This document shows positions 22,200-33,673 of a DNA stretch of 64,000 nucleotides, piece by piece. The stretch is from contig OY744472.1 of the NCBI GenBank assembly GCA_963556145.1, positions 5,332,001 through 5,396,000 of the forward strand. The letters are read 5' to 3'. Below the pieces are notes generated by a model, which had not been told where the DNA came from, made no database searches, and saw nothing but the letters and a program-made list of their open reading frames with translations. This DNA is from Hygrocybe punicea. Its lineage: Eukaryota; Basidiomycota; Agaricomycetes; Agaricales; Hygrophoraceae. Position 1 is the stretch's first letter. Each line of letters opens with the position of its first letter. The translations under genes were made by a program, and so were the position numbers.

Positions 22200-25100
22200 A
22201 TGTCCAACCTGCGTTTAGACCACATTCCGCTTCTTGAGGGTGCCCGCAACTATTGGGATTGGGCCAAATCCATGCGCTACACCCTTCTGGGTGAAGAACT
22301 CTGGATGTTCGTCAGCGATGGCGTCGACCCGAAGGACCTGGTCAATTTCGGCACCCTTTCTCCGGGTCCCATCTCTGGCAAGAGCTCTGACGCCGAAGTC
22401 GCCAAGGCCCGAGCCTTCATTGTTGGCGACTCCAAAGCCAATGCTATCATTCGTCGTCGCGTCTCTCCGCTTGTCTCTTCGAACATTCCTTTGCGCTGCG
22501 AAGACAGCTCGCAGATGACCTGGGCTTATCTTAAGTCGACATATGAACGCGTCGATGCCACTGCCCAATTTGCTCTTCGTGCCCAGATAGCTTCTCTTCG
22601 TCTCAAGGATGCTTCTGACACGGAACGCTACCTAGGTGATTTTAACCAGGCCCGCGAGCAGCTCTCTTGTGCTGGCGTTGTGTATGGCGATCCCGATGCG
22701 GTCTATCAGCTACTCTTCGGCATCCCCAACTCCGGGTCCTGGGCTGTCTTCAAGCAAATCACTCTGGCAGTGATCTCCGCCGCTACTGCACAAAACCCTC
22801 CTGCATTGATCTCCGCCGAGAATGTTTGTGCCCGCATTTTGGCGGAATCCCAGCACGTCCTTGCCTCAGCGCCCCTTCCTGGCCCTGGCAGTGAGTTTGC
22901 GAACGAGGCGAAGGATTCTGATCGCCCCATCCGCAAGCATCGCAACAACCCTTGTGGGGTTGTTTGCACCAACTGCCACAAATCCTCGCATGATAACAAT
23001 CACTGCTTCGCCCCTGGTGGTGGCATGGCTGGTCAAAAGCCCGACTGGATGGTCCAACGCGATGCTTTGCGCTCTACCAACTCCTCTCGTCCCGGCAGCC
23101 AGTCGCGGTCTGGATCTCGCTCCGATGTCGCAAACGCGGTGCTTCCCCATGGCAGCTTGTTGCCCAGTGCCATCCTTGGCGACCTCAGCTGTTCCTCCGT
23201 CGAACTTGCGTTCCTGGCCCGTCACAGGCTCTCGGCTCTGCTCGACTCAGGCATCACCTCGCATCTCGTTAAGGACCGTTCGTTTTTCTGGTCCTATGAT
23301 GCCATGCAAGCCACGAATGTTTGCACGGCCAACCACGGCGTGCTGGAGGCCCTGGGTAGGGGTGACTGCGTCGCTCTTGTTTGCTGGGCAGGGCAGACGT
23401 TGCGGGTACGCATGCGTGACTGCCTGCACGCGCCCTCCGCTGTCATCAACTTGCTCTCGGTTGGCCGGCTTGTAGACCGCGGCTTTGGCTGCAACTTCGT
23501 GGACAACGCAGTCACGATCAGCACGCCTCCTGCCTCTGGTCACCTCGTGTGTTACATGCGTCACCTCGAGAATCGTCTCGGTTTCGTGGATGTTGAGTTC
23601 GTCCTGCCTGAGCGTCTTGTCACGGCGTCTTCCGCCCCTGTGGCTGACCCCACCTCGGAGCTTTCCGCCTTTGCCAAAGTTTCTCCCTCTCGGGACCTGT
23701 GGCACGCTCGGCTTGGCCACGCGAGTGAAGCTGCCGTTAAGCTCCTCGCCTCCTCCTCAGAGGGCATCTCATTTTCCAGTGCCCCCTTCTCCACTTGCGA
23801 GGCCTGCATCATTGGCAAGCACGTCCGTCGCCCTCGCACTTCCTCAGAGTCTCGCGCGAGTCTTCCCCTCGAGTTGGTTCATAGCGACATGTGCGGCCCT
23901 TTCCCTGTCCAAACACCTCATGGCAAGCTCTACTTCATTATTTTCCTTGATGACAATCTGCACGCCTTGGACCTTCAACTCCTCGCCTCGAAGGACCAGG
24001 CCCTCTCGGCACTGCAGGTGGTACACCCGCACTGGGAGAAGCATTTCGGCCACAAGCTCAAGACCCTATGCATGGACAACGTGGGTGAATTTCTCGGCGA
24101 TGTGTTCATGGCCTATCTTGTCAAGCATGGCATCCAGCGCCAGCTTTGTGCTCCCTATGCCCATCAACAGAACAGCCGTGCCGAGCGCGTCATTCGTACT
24201 ATTGAGAGTCGTCTCCTGTCTATGATGGCTGGGGTGGCTGCGCCGCGCAATCTTTGGGGCGAGGCAGCTCTCACCTGCGCTTATCTGTTCATGTACACTC
24301 CTTCAAAGGTCCTCCCGCATGGCCGGTCGCCTCTCCACACGTTAACTGGACAGCGCCCGGACGTTTCCCACCTTCGTGTGTGGGGTGTCCAGTGCTTTGC
24401 TCGTGTCCCGCTCGAACTGCAAACGAAGCTCGGCCCTCGTTCACGCGAGTGTCTCTTCATGGGATATCCTGAGGGTGTCAAGGGCTACCGCGTCCGTGAT
24501 GTGACCACGGGTCGGTTTTTCAACTCTTGCGACGTGATTTTCGACGAGTCGTGTGCCCTGCTCCCCGGCGCTGCACCTGATGATGTCCCCGATGTTCTTT
24601 CTCGTCCTCTCCCTTTGCCTTCTTTTCTCCCCTCTTCATCTTCCACCTCTGTTCTGTCTCCCGTAGACACGCATTCTCCTAGCTCTTCTTCCTCCTCTAT
24701 CCCTTCCCCTATAGACGCGAGTTCCTCTTCATGTCACCAGACAGCTCCGCCTTTGCCCTTGTCTACTTGTTCTTCATCTTCGGTAGAAGTAGGCGTATCA
24801 CGTAGCTCCAATCCCACCGTAGTTCCTTCCTTCGTTAGTGACTGCTCTTCTCTTTCCTCTCTCCCCACGTCCGCTTCCAGCAACGCTGGTTCCCCGGTTG
24901 CGCCATTGCCATCGCACACTCGTACCGCAAAGCCACTCCCCCCTCCGCGTGCACGTTCCGATCGCAACCGCGTCGTCACCGCTCTTGGTGGACTTCACGC
25001 GGCGTTGGTTTCCGCGTCTAAGGCTCACCGTGAGAAGTTAGCATCTGGTCATCTTGAACGGGTAAAGGACTCGACCTCTTGTGTCCTGTCTGATGACTCA

Positions 25101-26801
25101 CCTGTCGTCCACCACGTTTTTGATGACGATTACGTGAACCTCGTTTGCTCAGAGTCTGCTTTCTTGTCCATTCACAGTGACCGCCCACGCAACCCGTCCT
25201 CGCCTTCTTACGATCTTCGCATCCCTCCCGCCACCTTTTCTGAAGCACGCCGTCGCCCTGATTTCCACGTGTGGGAGGCCACCATTGTGAAAGAGCTCGA
25301 TACCCTCCACACCATGGGCGTCTACGTACTCGCGGTCCTGCCTCCTGGCCGGAAAGCTATCGGCAATCGCTGGGTTTTCGAGAACAAGTTAAACAACGAC
25401 TCGGTGGTTCCGAAAGGCCGGCTCGTCGCAAAGGGCTTCCATCAGGTTCCCCACATCGACTTCGGCAAGACTTTCGCTCCCGTTGCCAAGACTGCATCCG
25501 TTCGTCTGGTCGCCGCGGTCTCCTGCCAACGTGGGTGGCACCTCCAGTGTTTTGACGCCACTCGTGCCTTCCTGTGGGGCGAGCTTGAGGAAGAGCTATA
25601 CATGGCTCTACCCGACGGATTTCGTCTGCGCCCTGACTCCGTCCTGCCCGATGGCCACTCCACCACCGACGGCCTCGTCATGCACCTCCTAAAGTCCATC
25701 TATGGCCTCAAACAGGCGTCTCGGGTTTGGTACAAAAAGCTTCGTGGTGTGCTTGAACGTCTGGGTTTGCGCCACTCGGAGGTCGACCATGCCCTCTTCA
25801 GCTTCTTCGGGCGCTGGCGTGGTGAAGACGTGGAATGCCTCATCGCGATCCACGTGGACGATGGATTGGGCGGGGTGAACAGTCATCCATTTTTGGAGTG
25901 GGTCAAGCGGGAGATCATGCGCGAGTTTGGCTTAAAGGATCTTGGTGACGTGGCGCATTTTTTGGGCGTCCAATTTGAACGCGAGGTCGCGTCGCGCGAG
26001 CTGTGGATGCACCAGAGGGACTACATACGCACACTCCTCTCCGACTTCGACCTTCTGGATTGCAACCCTGTCGCCACCCCTATGGAGTCTCCGTGCTCTC
26101 TCTCCACCGATGGCCCCGTTAGCGATGTACGTGCAGAGTTCCAGGCACTCATGGGGCGTCTCTTGTTCCTGTCCATATGCACCCGCCCAGACATATCCGA
26201 CTCCGTTAATCGTCTTGCCCAACATAACTCCTGCCCACGCCCGGACCACCTCGCTGCCGCCAAACGCGTGTTGCGCTATCTTAAGGGCACGCAGGATCTC
26301 GCTATCCACTATGAGGCTTCCGCCACCCCTGTGGGCCTCTCGGCTTTTTCGGATTCAGACTGGGCCGGCCTGCAGGATCGGGTCTCTGTCTCTGGTCATT
26401 GTTGGTTTTATGGCCGTTGCCTCATAGATTGGGGCTCGAAGAAGCAGCGGACGGTCGCTCTATCGTCGACGGAATCTGAATACATGGCTCTCACACTCTG
26501 TATCCAAACTGGTCTCTGGCTACGCTCGTCCCTTGATCAAGTCACCCTCCCTTACGTCACCCCGATTCCCGTTGCTGGCGACAATGAGGGCTCCATCTCG
26601 CTCGCATCAAATTCTTCTCATCACTCTCGCTCGAAGCACATCGACATCAAATTTCACTTTATCCGGGAACACGTCGAGTCCGGCACTTTTTCCATCAACT
26701 GGGTTCCCACCACCGAGAACGTTGCCGACATCCTGACGAAGTCTCTTCGTCGTGATCTTCACGACACTCACGTCACCGGCCTCGGTTTGGTGTCTCATTG
26801 A
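22200..26801 (+). CDS. Copia Gag-Pol polyprotein, 1533 aa
   Basis: A single uninterrupted frame. Gag occupies about residues 1-250, then a CCHC knuckle (CTNC…H…C, 256-269). Protease has LDSG at about 349. Integrase has WHARLGH…CEAC zinc residues (501-535) and catalytic D562, D626 and E662, the last two 35 residues apart as required. Reverse transcriptase shows FAPVAKTASVR, FDATRAFLWGE and IHVDD (variant of YVDD). RNase H ends with SSTESEYMAL and a C-terminal ENVADILTKSL. The integrase motif around D626 reads DNVGEF instead of the usual DNGGEF, and the catalytic RT box has His for Tyr, so activity is uncertain although the frame is intact. It makes the particle, protease, integrase and RT for retrotransposition. 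Confidence 0.93.
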   Translation: MSNLRLDHIPLLEGARNYWDWAKSMRYTLLGEELWMFVSDGVDPKDLVNFGTLSPGPISGKSSDAEVAKARAFIVGDSKANAIIRRRVSPLVSSNIPLRCEDSSQMTWAYLKSTYERVDATAQFALRAQIASLRLKDASDTERYLGDFNQAREQLSCAGVVYGDPDAVYQLLFGIPNSGSWAVFKQITLAVISAATAQNPPALISAENVCARILAESQHVLASAPLPGPGSEFANEAKDSDRPIRKHRNNPCGVVCTNCHKSSHDNNHCFAPGGGMAGQKPDWMVQRDALRSTNSSRPGSQSRSGSRSDVANAVLPHGSLLPSAILGDLSCSSVELAFLARHRLSALLDSGITSHLVKDRSFFWSYDAMQATNVCTANHGVLEALGRGDCVALVCWAGQTLRVRMRDCLHAPSAVINLLSVGRLVDRGFGCNFVDNAVTISTPPASGHLVCYMRHLENRLGFVDVEFVLPERLVTASSAPVADPTSELSAFAKVSPSRDLWHARLGHASEAAVKLLASSSEGISFSSAPFSTCEACIIGKHVRRPRTSSESRASLPLELVHSDMCGPFPVQTPHGKLYFIIFLDDNLHALDLQLLASKDQALSALQVVHPHWEKHFGHKLKTLCMDNVGEFLGDVFMAYLVKHGIQRQLCAPYAHQQNSRAERVIRTIESRLLSMMAGVAAPRNLWGEAALTCAYLFMYTPSKVLPHGRSPLHTLTGQRPDVSHLRVWGVQCFARVPLELQTKLGPRSRECLFMGYPEGVKGYRVRDVTTGRFFNSCDVIFDESCALLPGAAPDDVPDVLSRPLPLPSFLPSSSSTSVLSPVDTHSPSSSSSSIPSPIDASSSSCHQTAPPLPLSTCSSSSVEVGVSRSSNPTVVPSFVSDCSSLSSLPTSASSNAGSPVAPLPSHTRTAKPLPPPRARSDRNRVVTALGGLHAALVSASKAHREKLASGHLERVKDSTSCVLSDDSPVVHHVFDDDYVNLVCSESAFLSIHSDRPRNPSSPSYDLRIPPATFSEARRRPDFHVWEATIVKELDTLHTMGVYVLAVLPPGRKAIGNRWVFENKLNNDSVVPKGRLVAKGFHQVPHIDFGKTFAPVAKTASVRLVAAVSCQRGWHLQCFDATRAFLWGELEEELYMALPDGFRLRPDSVLPDGHSTTDGLVMHLLKSIYGLKQASRVWYKKLRGVLERLGLRHSEVDHALFSFFGRWRGEDVECLIAIHVDDGLGGVNSHPFLEWVKREIMREFGLKDLGDVAHFLGVQFEREVASRELWMHQRDYIRTLLSDFDLLDCNPVATPMESPCSLSTDGPVSDVRAEFQALMGRLLFLSICTRPDISDSVNRLAQHNSCPRPDHLAAAKRVLRYLKGTQDLAIHYEASATPVGLSAFSDSDWAGLQDRVSVSGHCWFYGRCLIDWGSKKQRTVALSSTESEYMALTLCIQTGLWLRSSLDQVTLPYVTPIPVAGDNEGSISLASNSSHHSRSKHIDIKFHFIREHVESGTFSINWVPTTENVADILTKSLRRDLHDTHVTGLGLVSH

Positions 26802-26808
26802 GGGGCTG

Positions 26809-27107
26809 TGTTAGATAGTCAATAGCGACACCTTTCTTTCCTTCTTAGTCACGATACACATTCCCTATGTCACCTCATTTCCTCGTAACTACTACGTCAT
26901 TATACATCCGTTCCCATTTTCACATGTTCACAGCTTCCCTTATATACCTCCGTTTCCTTCTCGCACTTCCCTCAGTCCATTTTATCCTTCGTGACTGAGG
27001 TGAGATTCTTCTCCGGTAGTCTTTGTTCTTCTCTCACCATTTGTACTCAGTCTCTCACAGGTAGTACAATATTGTCCATTTTATCCTTCGTGACTGAGTC
27101 TCTCACA
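26809..27107 (+). repeat. Copia 3' LTR (299 bp)
   Basis: Near-identical to the 5' LTR. It is preceded by the purine tract GAGGGGC at 26800-26806, the probable plus-strand primer. Followed by the TTATG duplication. Confidence 0.92.
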
Positions 27108-27112
27108 TTATG

Positions 27113-27330
27113 TCACCGATTCATGGAGATCCGCACAGGTGCTTATGGTCGGACATTGCCAGCGCCATGGCCTACACTGGGTGACATTACTCACCCTCGA
27201 GGAACGCGCAGCAGGGCTTTTTATCTGGGCGTCTAACCGTCTGTAACTTTGTCGAAGGGGACGGACGGGTCATCGACCATCAGAAACAGCTCAAGCTCAT
27301 TCATTCTGGACAAGACTTCACCAGACCCGG
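27113..27330 (+). pseudogene. NACHT/STAND NTPase pseudogene, 3' part
   Basis: Joining 21776 to 27113 gives in-frame FLCHRFMEIR, which continues the NACHT helical region. Two frame changes follow: LTLEERAAGLFIWAS (27185-27232) and TVCNFVEGDGRVIDHQKQLKLI in the next frame. AAGLFIWAS is a familiar motif of fungal NACHT proteins. The gene was therefore already decaying, or decayed after the insertion. Confidence 0.75.
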
Positions 27331-28635
27331 AATCTCCGATCGACAAGCTCTATTCCGCCGTCCTCGCACATTCATAACAAGACTCGCATTGGTAGGTATC
27401 GATCGGTCTACGCGATGCGGTCGTGGGGCAATCATCGGATTCTCAAACCGAGGTGCGCTCTCGTCAACTTCATACCGACTAGGCATGCTGTACACCTCGC
27501 CCTGCGCTCTCACCGTGGGTGGCGGAGGTGGTGGGGGCAAGGCCATTGTTCTTCGGGCTTTCGTACGCTAATCGAGGTGGCACCGGCGGTCGCCCAGACA
27601 TCATCGTCGTTCAGGACTAAGCGGTGACTAAGTGGTATATATACAACGATCACCAAACGGAGGTCCCTAAATTTTGTCAGCTGAAAGAAATCATATTACT
27701 TGACTCATTGTTATTACAGCATTGCAGACGATATCAGGTAGGGTCCGGACCGTAAAGGGAAGGGGCTGAATGTATATGCTGAGGGCGGCCTGAGTCACCC
27801 ATCATGCATCACGGAGGAACTCTTGGCTTCGCTCACTGACAGCTCGTATTATCACCTCACAAACGAGAAGTAAGTTTCTGTTTTAATCAAGCCTCGACGG
27901 GGCTTTACTACTCGTCAGTTGACGATTCATTACCTTCAAAGTGCGTTTGCTCACTCGTACCGAAGATACTTTCAACTGTCTCCTGTCGCAGACGGAAGGA
28001 TTTGGCACAACTACCACAGCGATTGACTTCCAAAAACTTGTGAATTCACCGAGTGGTCGTCGCGGAGCTTTCGTTCAGCCATTGTGACTTCGATGGCGGT
28101 TGTCACTAGTGGAACGAAGATACTACCAGATCTTTGTCAGAGACATCATGATTTCGGCTAATTCCATACCTTGCTTGATGTTGATCCAGTTCCTGTGGCC
28201 CGAATACCCACATGCGCTGCGCACGGTTGTGGAAAGGAACAGAAACACGAGGTGCAATCGGGACGGGCTTACGGCAGTTCGATTAGAAGTATTCTGGCGC
28301 CCAAGGTGGGCCAAAAGCGGAAAGTTACACGGACCAGTTACATGTGGATGTAGTCGACAGAGGCCTGAACTGATCCGGACCAAACTTTTTTTATGCAGGT
28401 TAGGGTGACTTGTTGGGAAATCATCGATTAATCTTTGGCACTGCCAAGCCGGCAACATCCGAAAGACCCCGATCACAATTGATTGGCACAAATTATGACC
28501 TGGGCAACATGGGCATAGCGTCTCTTCATCAGTGTAAGTCGGTTTCGAAGTTTGGTTACATTACATTAAGCCCCATTACATTAACCCAGTAATTCTAGAG
28601 GAGCCGCTGCCCTTGAATTGGCCCACTGCCATCCC
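27331..28635. other. Intergenic, no supported gene
   Basis: Short open frames exist, including a minus-strand Pro-rich frame at 27301-27546, but none carries a domain I recognise. TATATATAC at 27636-27644 could be a TATA box, though no gene is firmly tied to it. Confidence 0.5.
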
Positions 28636-31184
28636 ATGGCCCATCACAGTATCCCATCCTCACATCCCCCACAATCCACCAGAGACACCCGATGGAGAAG
28701 TGACGAGAAGGTAGTTATTGGAATCGACATCGGCACAACTCACAGTACGTCGTTCGCTCGACTGATTGGCCATATAGCTCTTATCTGATGCCTACAGCCG
28801 CCGTCGCCTATACCTATTTGTACCCTTCTGCACCCCAGGTTGTGAGGCGTGTCGCATCGTGGCCTGGTCAAGCAGCACAACGATATGAATCTAAAATCCC
28901 GTCTATCGTTTATTACGACCACTACGGTAGGCCTCAAGCTTTCTGCGCCGAAGCCCGATCCCCTGCCATCGTCGCCAGAGCGGAACGGGAGGATTGGTAT
29001 CTCGCAGAGCAGTTTAAGCTCCATGTACACCCTCCCAGCATGGCCACCGTCCACCCCATCGAGTTGATCCCCCTTCCTCCCGGCATCACTGCCGAGCGAA
29101 TATATACCGACTTGCTAGAATATCTCTTCCGTCATACGAAAAAGTTTTTCGAGGAACGAGAGTTCGAACTGGCGGGAGGCGGCCAAATTTGGCGGAAGCT
29201 GGCTAGCCAGAATGCTATCGAGTTTGTCCTCTGTCATCCGAGTGGCTGGAACCTCCAGGAACAGTCCATGCTTCGTCGTTCGGCCATCAAGGCTGGATTG
29301 GTCCGAGACGTTCAGATTGCTGCGGAACGAGTTCATTTCGTCAGTGAAGCCGAAGCTTCGGTCCACTTCGTCATGTTTCACGCCGATCTTCAAAGCCGTC
29401 TGCAGGTAATGCACACACACTCACACACACTGCCATCTATCACAACCGGTGCTGAACTTTGACGCAGGCTGGAGTCGACTTTGCTGTGTGCGACGCCGGC
29501 GGCTCGACTGTCGACACTACGCTTTATACGGTATCGTCCGTAGTACCATCTCTCGCACTACGAGAAAAACGAGACTCAGCCTGTTCGTTTTTTCGTAATA
29601 CTTATTGATATTGCATCACCTCCCCACACCATATATTCTGTCAAACTAGGCATTCAAGCAGGGGGCATTTTCGTAGACCGAGCTGCGAACGAGTACTTCC
29701 GAAAGAGACTCTACGATGGCAATATCAATCCTGACGAAGTCGACGAATATCTTAAAGCGGCAGTAGACAAATTCATTACGGAGGTCAAGCCGTCTTTCGA
29801 AGATAATTCAGGAGATCACCTCATCGCAGTGGCCGATCGACATTACTCGAATTCGATTATAGGTATCGAGAGAGGTTATATGACCCTGACTGGGTGAGGA
29901 TTCATTGCACAACTTTCCAATTCCAGAACTAAACGTTTATGACTTTTCTCGCATTATAGGGCCGAAGTTGAAGTTTTTTTCAAGGAATATGTGGACCAAA
30001 TTATCGAGAGTATTCAAGATCAAGTCAGACATCACCCAGTCCAAGTACGTAACAACCTTCTCCTTTCGGTTCAAGCTTGAGTAATGTCTGAATTCGCGCA
30101 GTACTTATTATTAGTGGGAGGCTTTGGCGAATCTCCATATGTCCGACGGCAGCTTCGACAAACACCCAGCTTCCGTCATATTCAACTCACAATTCCTGAT
30201 CAATCTGGGTGCGCAAAATATTATTATTATACCCTCCCCGTCTTCTTTTCATCCATCTTCGATGCAGTGGAAAGGCGGCATCGGAAGGGTCTGTGTTCTG
30301 GTTCACAAGGCAAAGCGTGGTGGCGCGAGCGACCCGTTTCGCATTCGGCGTCAACGTGCTCATCCATTGCGATGAAACCTCTGCGCAAAGGCTTGGCAGA
30401 CCCCTCGTTCAACTCCTGGATGGTACCACTGGGGTGAAGGGTGGGTGGTCCGAGATTGTATCCAAGGTTTGATTTGATTTTTATATATATAATCTTTGAT
30501 CGATGTATTGCCACTCACTTTTTTTTTTTTTTTGGGTAAAAAAAAACATTGGACGAGCAGGGTCACGTCATTGAAGGCGGAGACGAAGTCAGCAGTGAAT
30601 ATCATCGACGATTCGACTCTCCAAATCCTACCATGTCGATTCTCAAGGATCATATATATATGTATGATCAGAACTACGGCACTGGCGGTCAACGCCCACC
30701 TTGGTGCCATGGTGCTTTCGGTAAGCAAACCATTGTGCTACTCCCGGCCCCAAGATTGTATAACATCAAGTTCTTTTTTATTTTTTCCTTCTTCCATTTC
30801 TGTCACCGTCTTCCTCCTCTCACCCCCCACCCTACCCCCCACCTAAAAGGCGAGCTCTTGCCAGGATTCCAGGAAGTCTGTACCATTGAAGTCAACCTTG
30901 CGCAATTGCATGGCATCTTGAAAAAAGTAAAAAAACCAGGCAGAGGCTGTTTCGAGTCGTCCAAGTCACATTGGCTGCTCAATTATCGCATCGCGTTTAC
31001 CTTTGGGGCGACAGAGCTCAAAGCGTCTGTTGTATGGGAAGATAGAGTGAGTAGTTGTTTCTTGTTTCTTGTTTCTTTGCTTTATATTGACAATGATAAA
31101 AACCTTTTTTTTTTTTTTACTTGCAAGGGAGTAACACACCGGGGTCCAGCTTCGATCATTCCCATCAGTCGTGCACTGGGGTGA
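28636..31184 (+). CDS. Hsp70-like ATPase (HSPA12-like), 10 exons, 626 aa
   Basis: Exons 28636-28744, 28798-29405, 29468-29582, 29650-29893, 29960-30044, 30102-30208, 30268-30466, 30561-30720, 30850-31046 and 31128-31184 join in frame with GT-AG introns of 53-129 nt and no stop. The start is the first ATG (MAHHSIPSS) in frame with the nucleotide-binding motif VVIGIDIGTTHT. Other ASKHA landmarks are VCDAGGSTVDTTLY (phosphate 2) and LLVGGFGESPYVRRQL (adenosine motif). It lacks the canonical Hsp70 substrate-binding lid; the C-terminal part is the divergent region typical of the large HSPA12-like family of mushrooms. Client and role are unknown. It is one of the few intact host genes here. Confidence 0.88.
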
Positions 31185-31449
31185 GAAGGCAACATGGAGG
31201 GAGAGTGCTATACCGGATTCGGGTGCTTGCGCACTTTTTTTTTTTTCGTTGGATGGTCGTTGGATGGGTATGCTTTGAAAGTGTAGGCATGGGTATTACC
31301 AAATTATGTTCTTTTCTATGTCAATATCGTAGCTAACCACTCGCATGTCATACATACCTTATGTCCCCGGCCTCTGGTGATCACCGATACCTTTCCCACG
31401 CCTGCCAAACCACCCCACATAAATCAGTGACCCATTTGTATACTAGGTG

Positions 31450-32130
31450 CATAACGAAGGGTGTCTGTCTTGAACAACCACACCGCCTTCGCGGCAGCTA
31501 TCAATGCAGTTTCGCAGAATTCCTCCATTGCTAGCCAGCTTGCTTTTGGCGCCCCTTACTGTCCCGTCATCAGTACTTTTCAGGCCATTACACACAAACG
31601 TTGACGTAGTTGGTTGGCAAGGCGGTAATTGGCAGTCGTTCGCAGGTATTATCAAAGACATCAATGCCTTCACGGCCAAATAACAAGGACCTTGTCATCC
31701 TCGATCTATCGCACGACATCAACACGGATGTCGGTTACAGGGCCTTCAACAGTGGGGGAACCGTTATGCTTGGTGACTACGCCAAGTGTGGTTTCTATAA
31801 TCTAATCAATTGTATGTGCAGAACGCGTATGCCAACACAAACGATCTATCTCGGATGGCAGACGACCAGCTTTCGAAGCTACGCCGTCAGCGTACCGTTC
31901 CCGACCAGTCGCTCTTTCTGCTGTTTTGGACCCTTACTCAAGAAGGTCTGCAAGCGGTGGTGGGCCCGAGCATCTTTGATATGGCTGCCATAGCATTGCC
32001 TAAGCTTTTCGAAGATGTCTTGCCCGCTTGTTCCTGCAACCCGTACCCAAATATTCTCTTCGTCGACGGTATGAACAGATCAGACGTAACTGCCCTGGCC
32101 ATGGCGATCAATAGTATCGCGGGCGCCTGA
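31450..32130 (+). pseudogene. PLC-like phosphodiesterase, 3' remnant
   Basis: Successive frames give LNNHTAFAAAINAV, NWQSFAGIIKDINAF, NKDLVILDLSHDINTDVGYR, NAYANTNDLSRM and DMAAIALPKLFEDVLPACSC…ILFVDGMNRSDVTAL. This is the order of the C-terminal half of fungal secreted PLC-like phosphodiesterases. Frame changes near 31600 and 31680 and again before 31810, plus the absence of the N-terminal catalytic His region, mark it as a relic. It ends at TGA 32128-32130. Same strand as the upstream Hsp70-like gene; unrelated function. Confidence 0.7.
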
Positions 32131-32502
32131 CCCTGTTCCATGCATGCTAGGATGTAGGGTGTTTGCTGCTTCATATTTATAGATGTATTGCTTGGATTTC
32201 TGATTAGACCTAGCGCGTTTGTGAAATGTCAAGAGGAAAGTTGACCATGGGTTTTCCCAATAAGGAACACCCGTATGACCAACACTTTTCATAACTTCCG
32301 AACTGGCGGCAAGCGTGTGTTTAAAAACTTGAAGTGCAGTGCAGCTCGGCGGCAACACAGCTTTTACGCTCCCCAAGAGCCAACACTCGGATCCATCCCA
32401 CCGGACCACCGCAAGTTCTCCAAACAGTGTGAATTTCTAATTCGTCTAATTCGGTGAGTCGTGAAGTCTGCAAGTTACACATTGGTTTCACGAGAGTAGG
32501 GC

Positions 32503-32880
32503 ATGCCGGTCAATCCAAGTCCGCAATCGTCGGTGTCTCAGGTGGTTCTACCTCCTCATATTGTACCCCATCGATCTGAATAACTTGACTTGCCGTTACA
32601 GGACAAAAGTTCTGCTTATGTACCACCCGGCTGGACTGCGAACGTAGTCGACGGTAAAACTGTTAGCGATCGCTTGACTGAGGTGACCGGTCGGCAGATG
32701 CAAGTCCAGCTTGCAGAAAATCGTGGAACTATTTATCTTCTCAAGTCCGGTGATGATCATTATTTGTGGAACATCATCAGCGACGATGTTGCAATTGTGG
32801 AGGACCCGAAGGACTACCAGCAGTTGTTGAGGCTGATTGCGGCGAATTTTAAGAACGTGAAGGTCAAACTCGTTGAATAG
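32503..32880 (+). CDS. Small two-exon gene, 106 aa, unknown
   Basis: ATG at 32503 opens 13 codons (32503-32541), a 60-nt GT-AG intron follows (32542-32601), and exon 2 (32602-32880) encodes 92 residues and stop TAG. The product begins MPVNPSPQSSVSQ and continues DKSSAYVPPGWT, with alternating hydrophobic and charged residues (KVKLVE at the C terminus) suggesting a small alpha/beta domain. No signal peptide or membrane span. I do not recognise it. The exon 1 assignment is inferred from the intron fit; exon 2 alone is the firmer part. Confidence 0.5.
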
Positions 32881-33673
32881 TGGCTGCGAGGGGAAGGGCA
32901 ATATTTTTCGCCCATCAAAATAGGCTGTAAAACAATGGCTGAATAATGTATCATGAGTATGCGGTTATTTAGTTAGTAACAGATCTGGCGAACATGGCCT
33001 TCGGGAACCAAGATTTTAATGGTTTCCAAGGCGTGAGTCTGGTCGGATTCACCTCACCTTCACGTTGCAGTGCGTCGTCTATCTACTTGTGAGTTCCAGT
33101 GGCTCGTCATGCAATTCTGACTTAGCTCATCCATTTGTGTCTCCATTGACAACTTTATGTTGCCGCCTTGCGGCTGTCTGCATTCCGTTTTATTTCCATC
33201 GTAGGTGAGTGTGACACGTTTGTGTCGAATGTGCTGATTCTTATATGGTTCTGCTTCTAGGTCCAGCTCTTACGGGTGACTGTGTCTCGCCTTGTTACTG
33301 ATCCTGACGCATGTTGCCACCTTGCAGATACGAGTGGGTCAAATTTACGTGTGTACTCCGCTGCCATTTGCTGATGACCTCATTGCCGCCTCGTGTTTCC
33401 GACTCGCTCTTATCCCCTTGTACCATCACCCTGATGATACCTTTGTTGGCATTATATTTTTCGCCTTTGCCTTACAGCCGAGTCTCATGCGCCAACCACC
33501 CCCATATGCTTGTCATCTGCTGGCATACCATCGCAAACTAGCCCTATAAAGCGCTCATTTCCACACATGGACACTGGAGCTCCGATTGCCAACAAACTGG
33601 TACGGAACGCTCTAACGATCGATCTTTTGTTCAACTGACCAACTAATCGAAACGCATGTGGCAGGTATTGTCC
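32881..33673. other. Intergenic, upstream of kinase-like gene
   Basis: Pyrimidine-rich sequence with several possible donor/acceptor sites but no supported coding exon. It may hold 5' untranslated sequence of the gene at 33674. Confidence 0.45.

Larger units (their letters stand above)
21777..27107 (+). mobile_element. Complete Ty1/Copia retrotransposon
   Basis: Two LTRs (21777-22073 and 26809-27107) start TGTTAGATAG and end TCTCACA, flanked by a 5-bp duplication TTATG (21772-21776 and 27108-27112). One long ORF (22200-26801) encodes the full polyprotein. The LTRs differ by two transitions at CpG sites (ACGTCACCTCG versus ATGTCACCTCA), an ACT insertion and a one-base indel, so insertion was fairly recent but not brand new. 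Confidence 0.95.
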
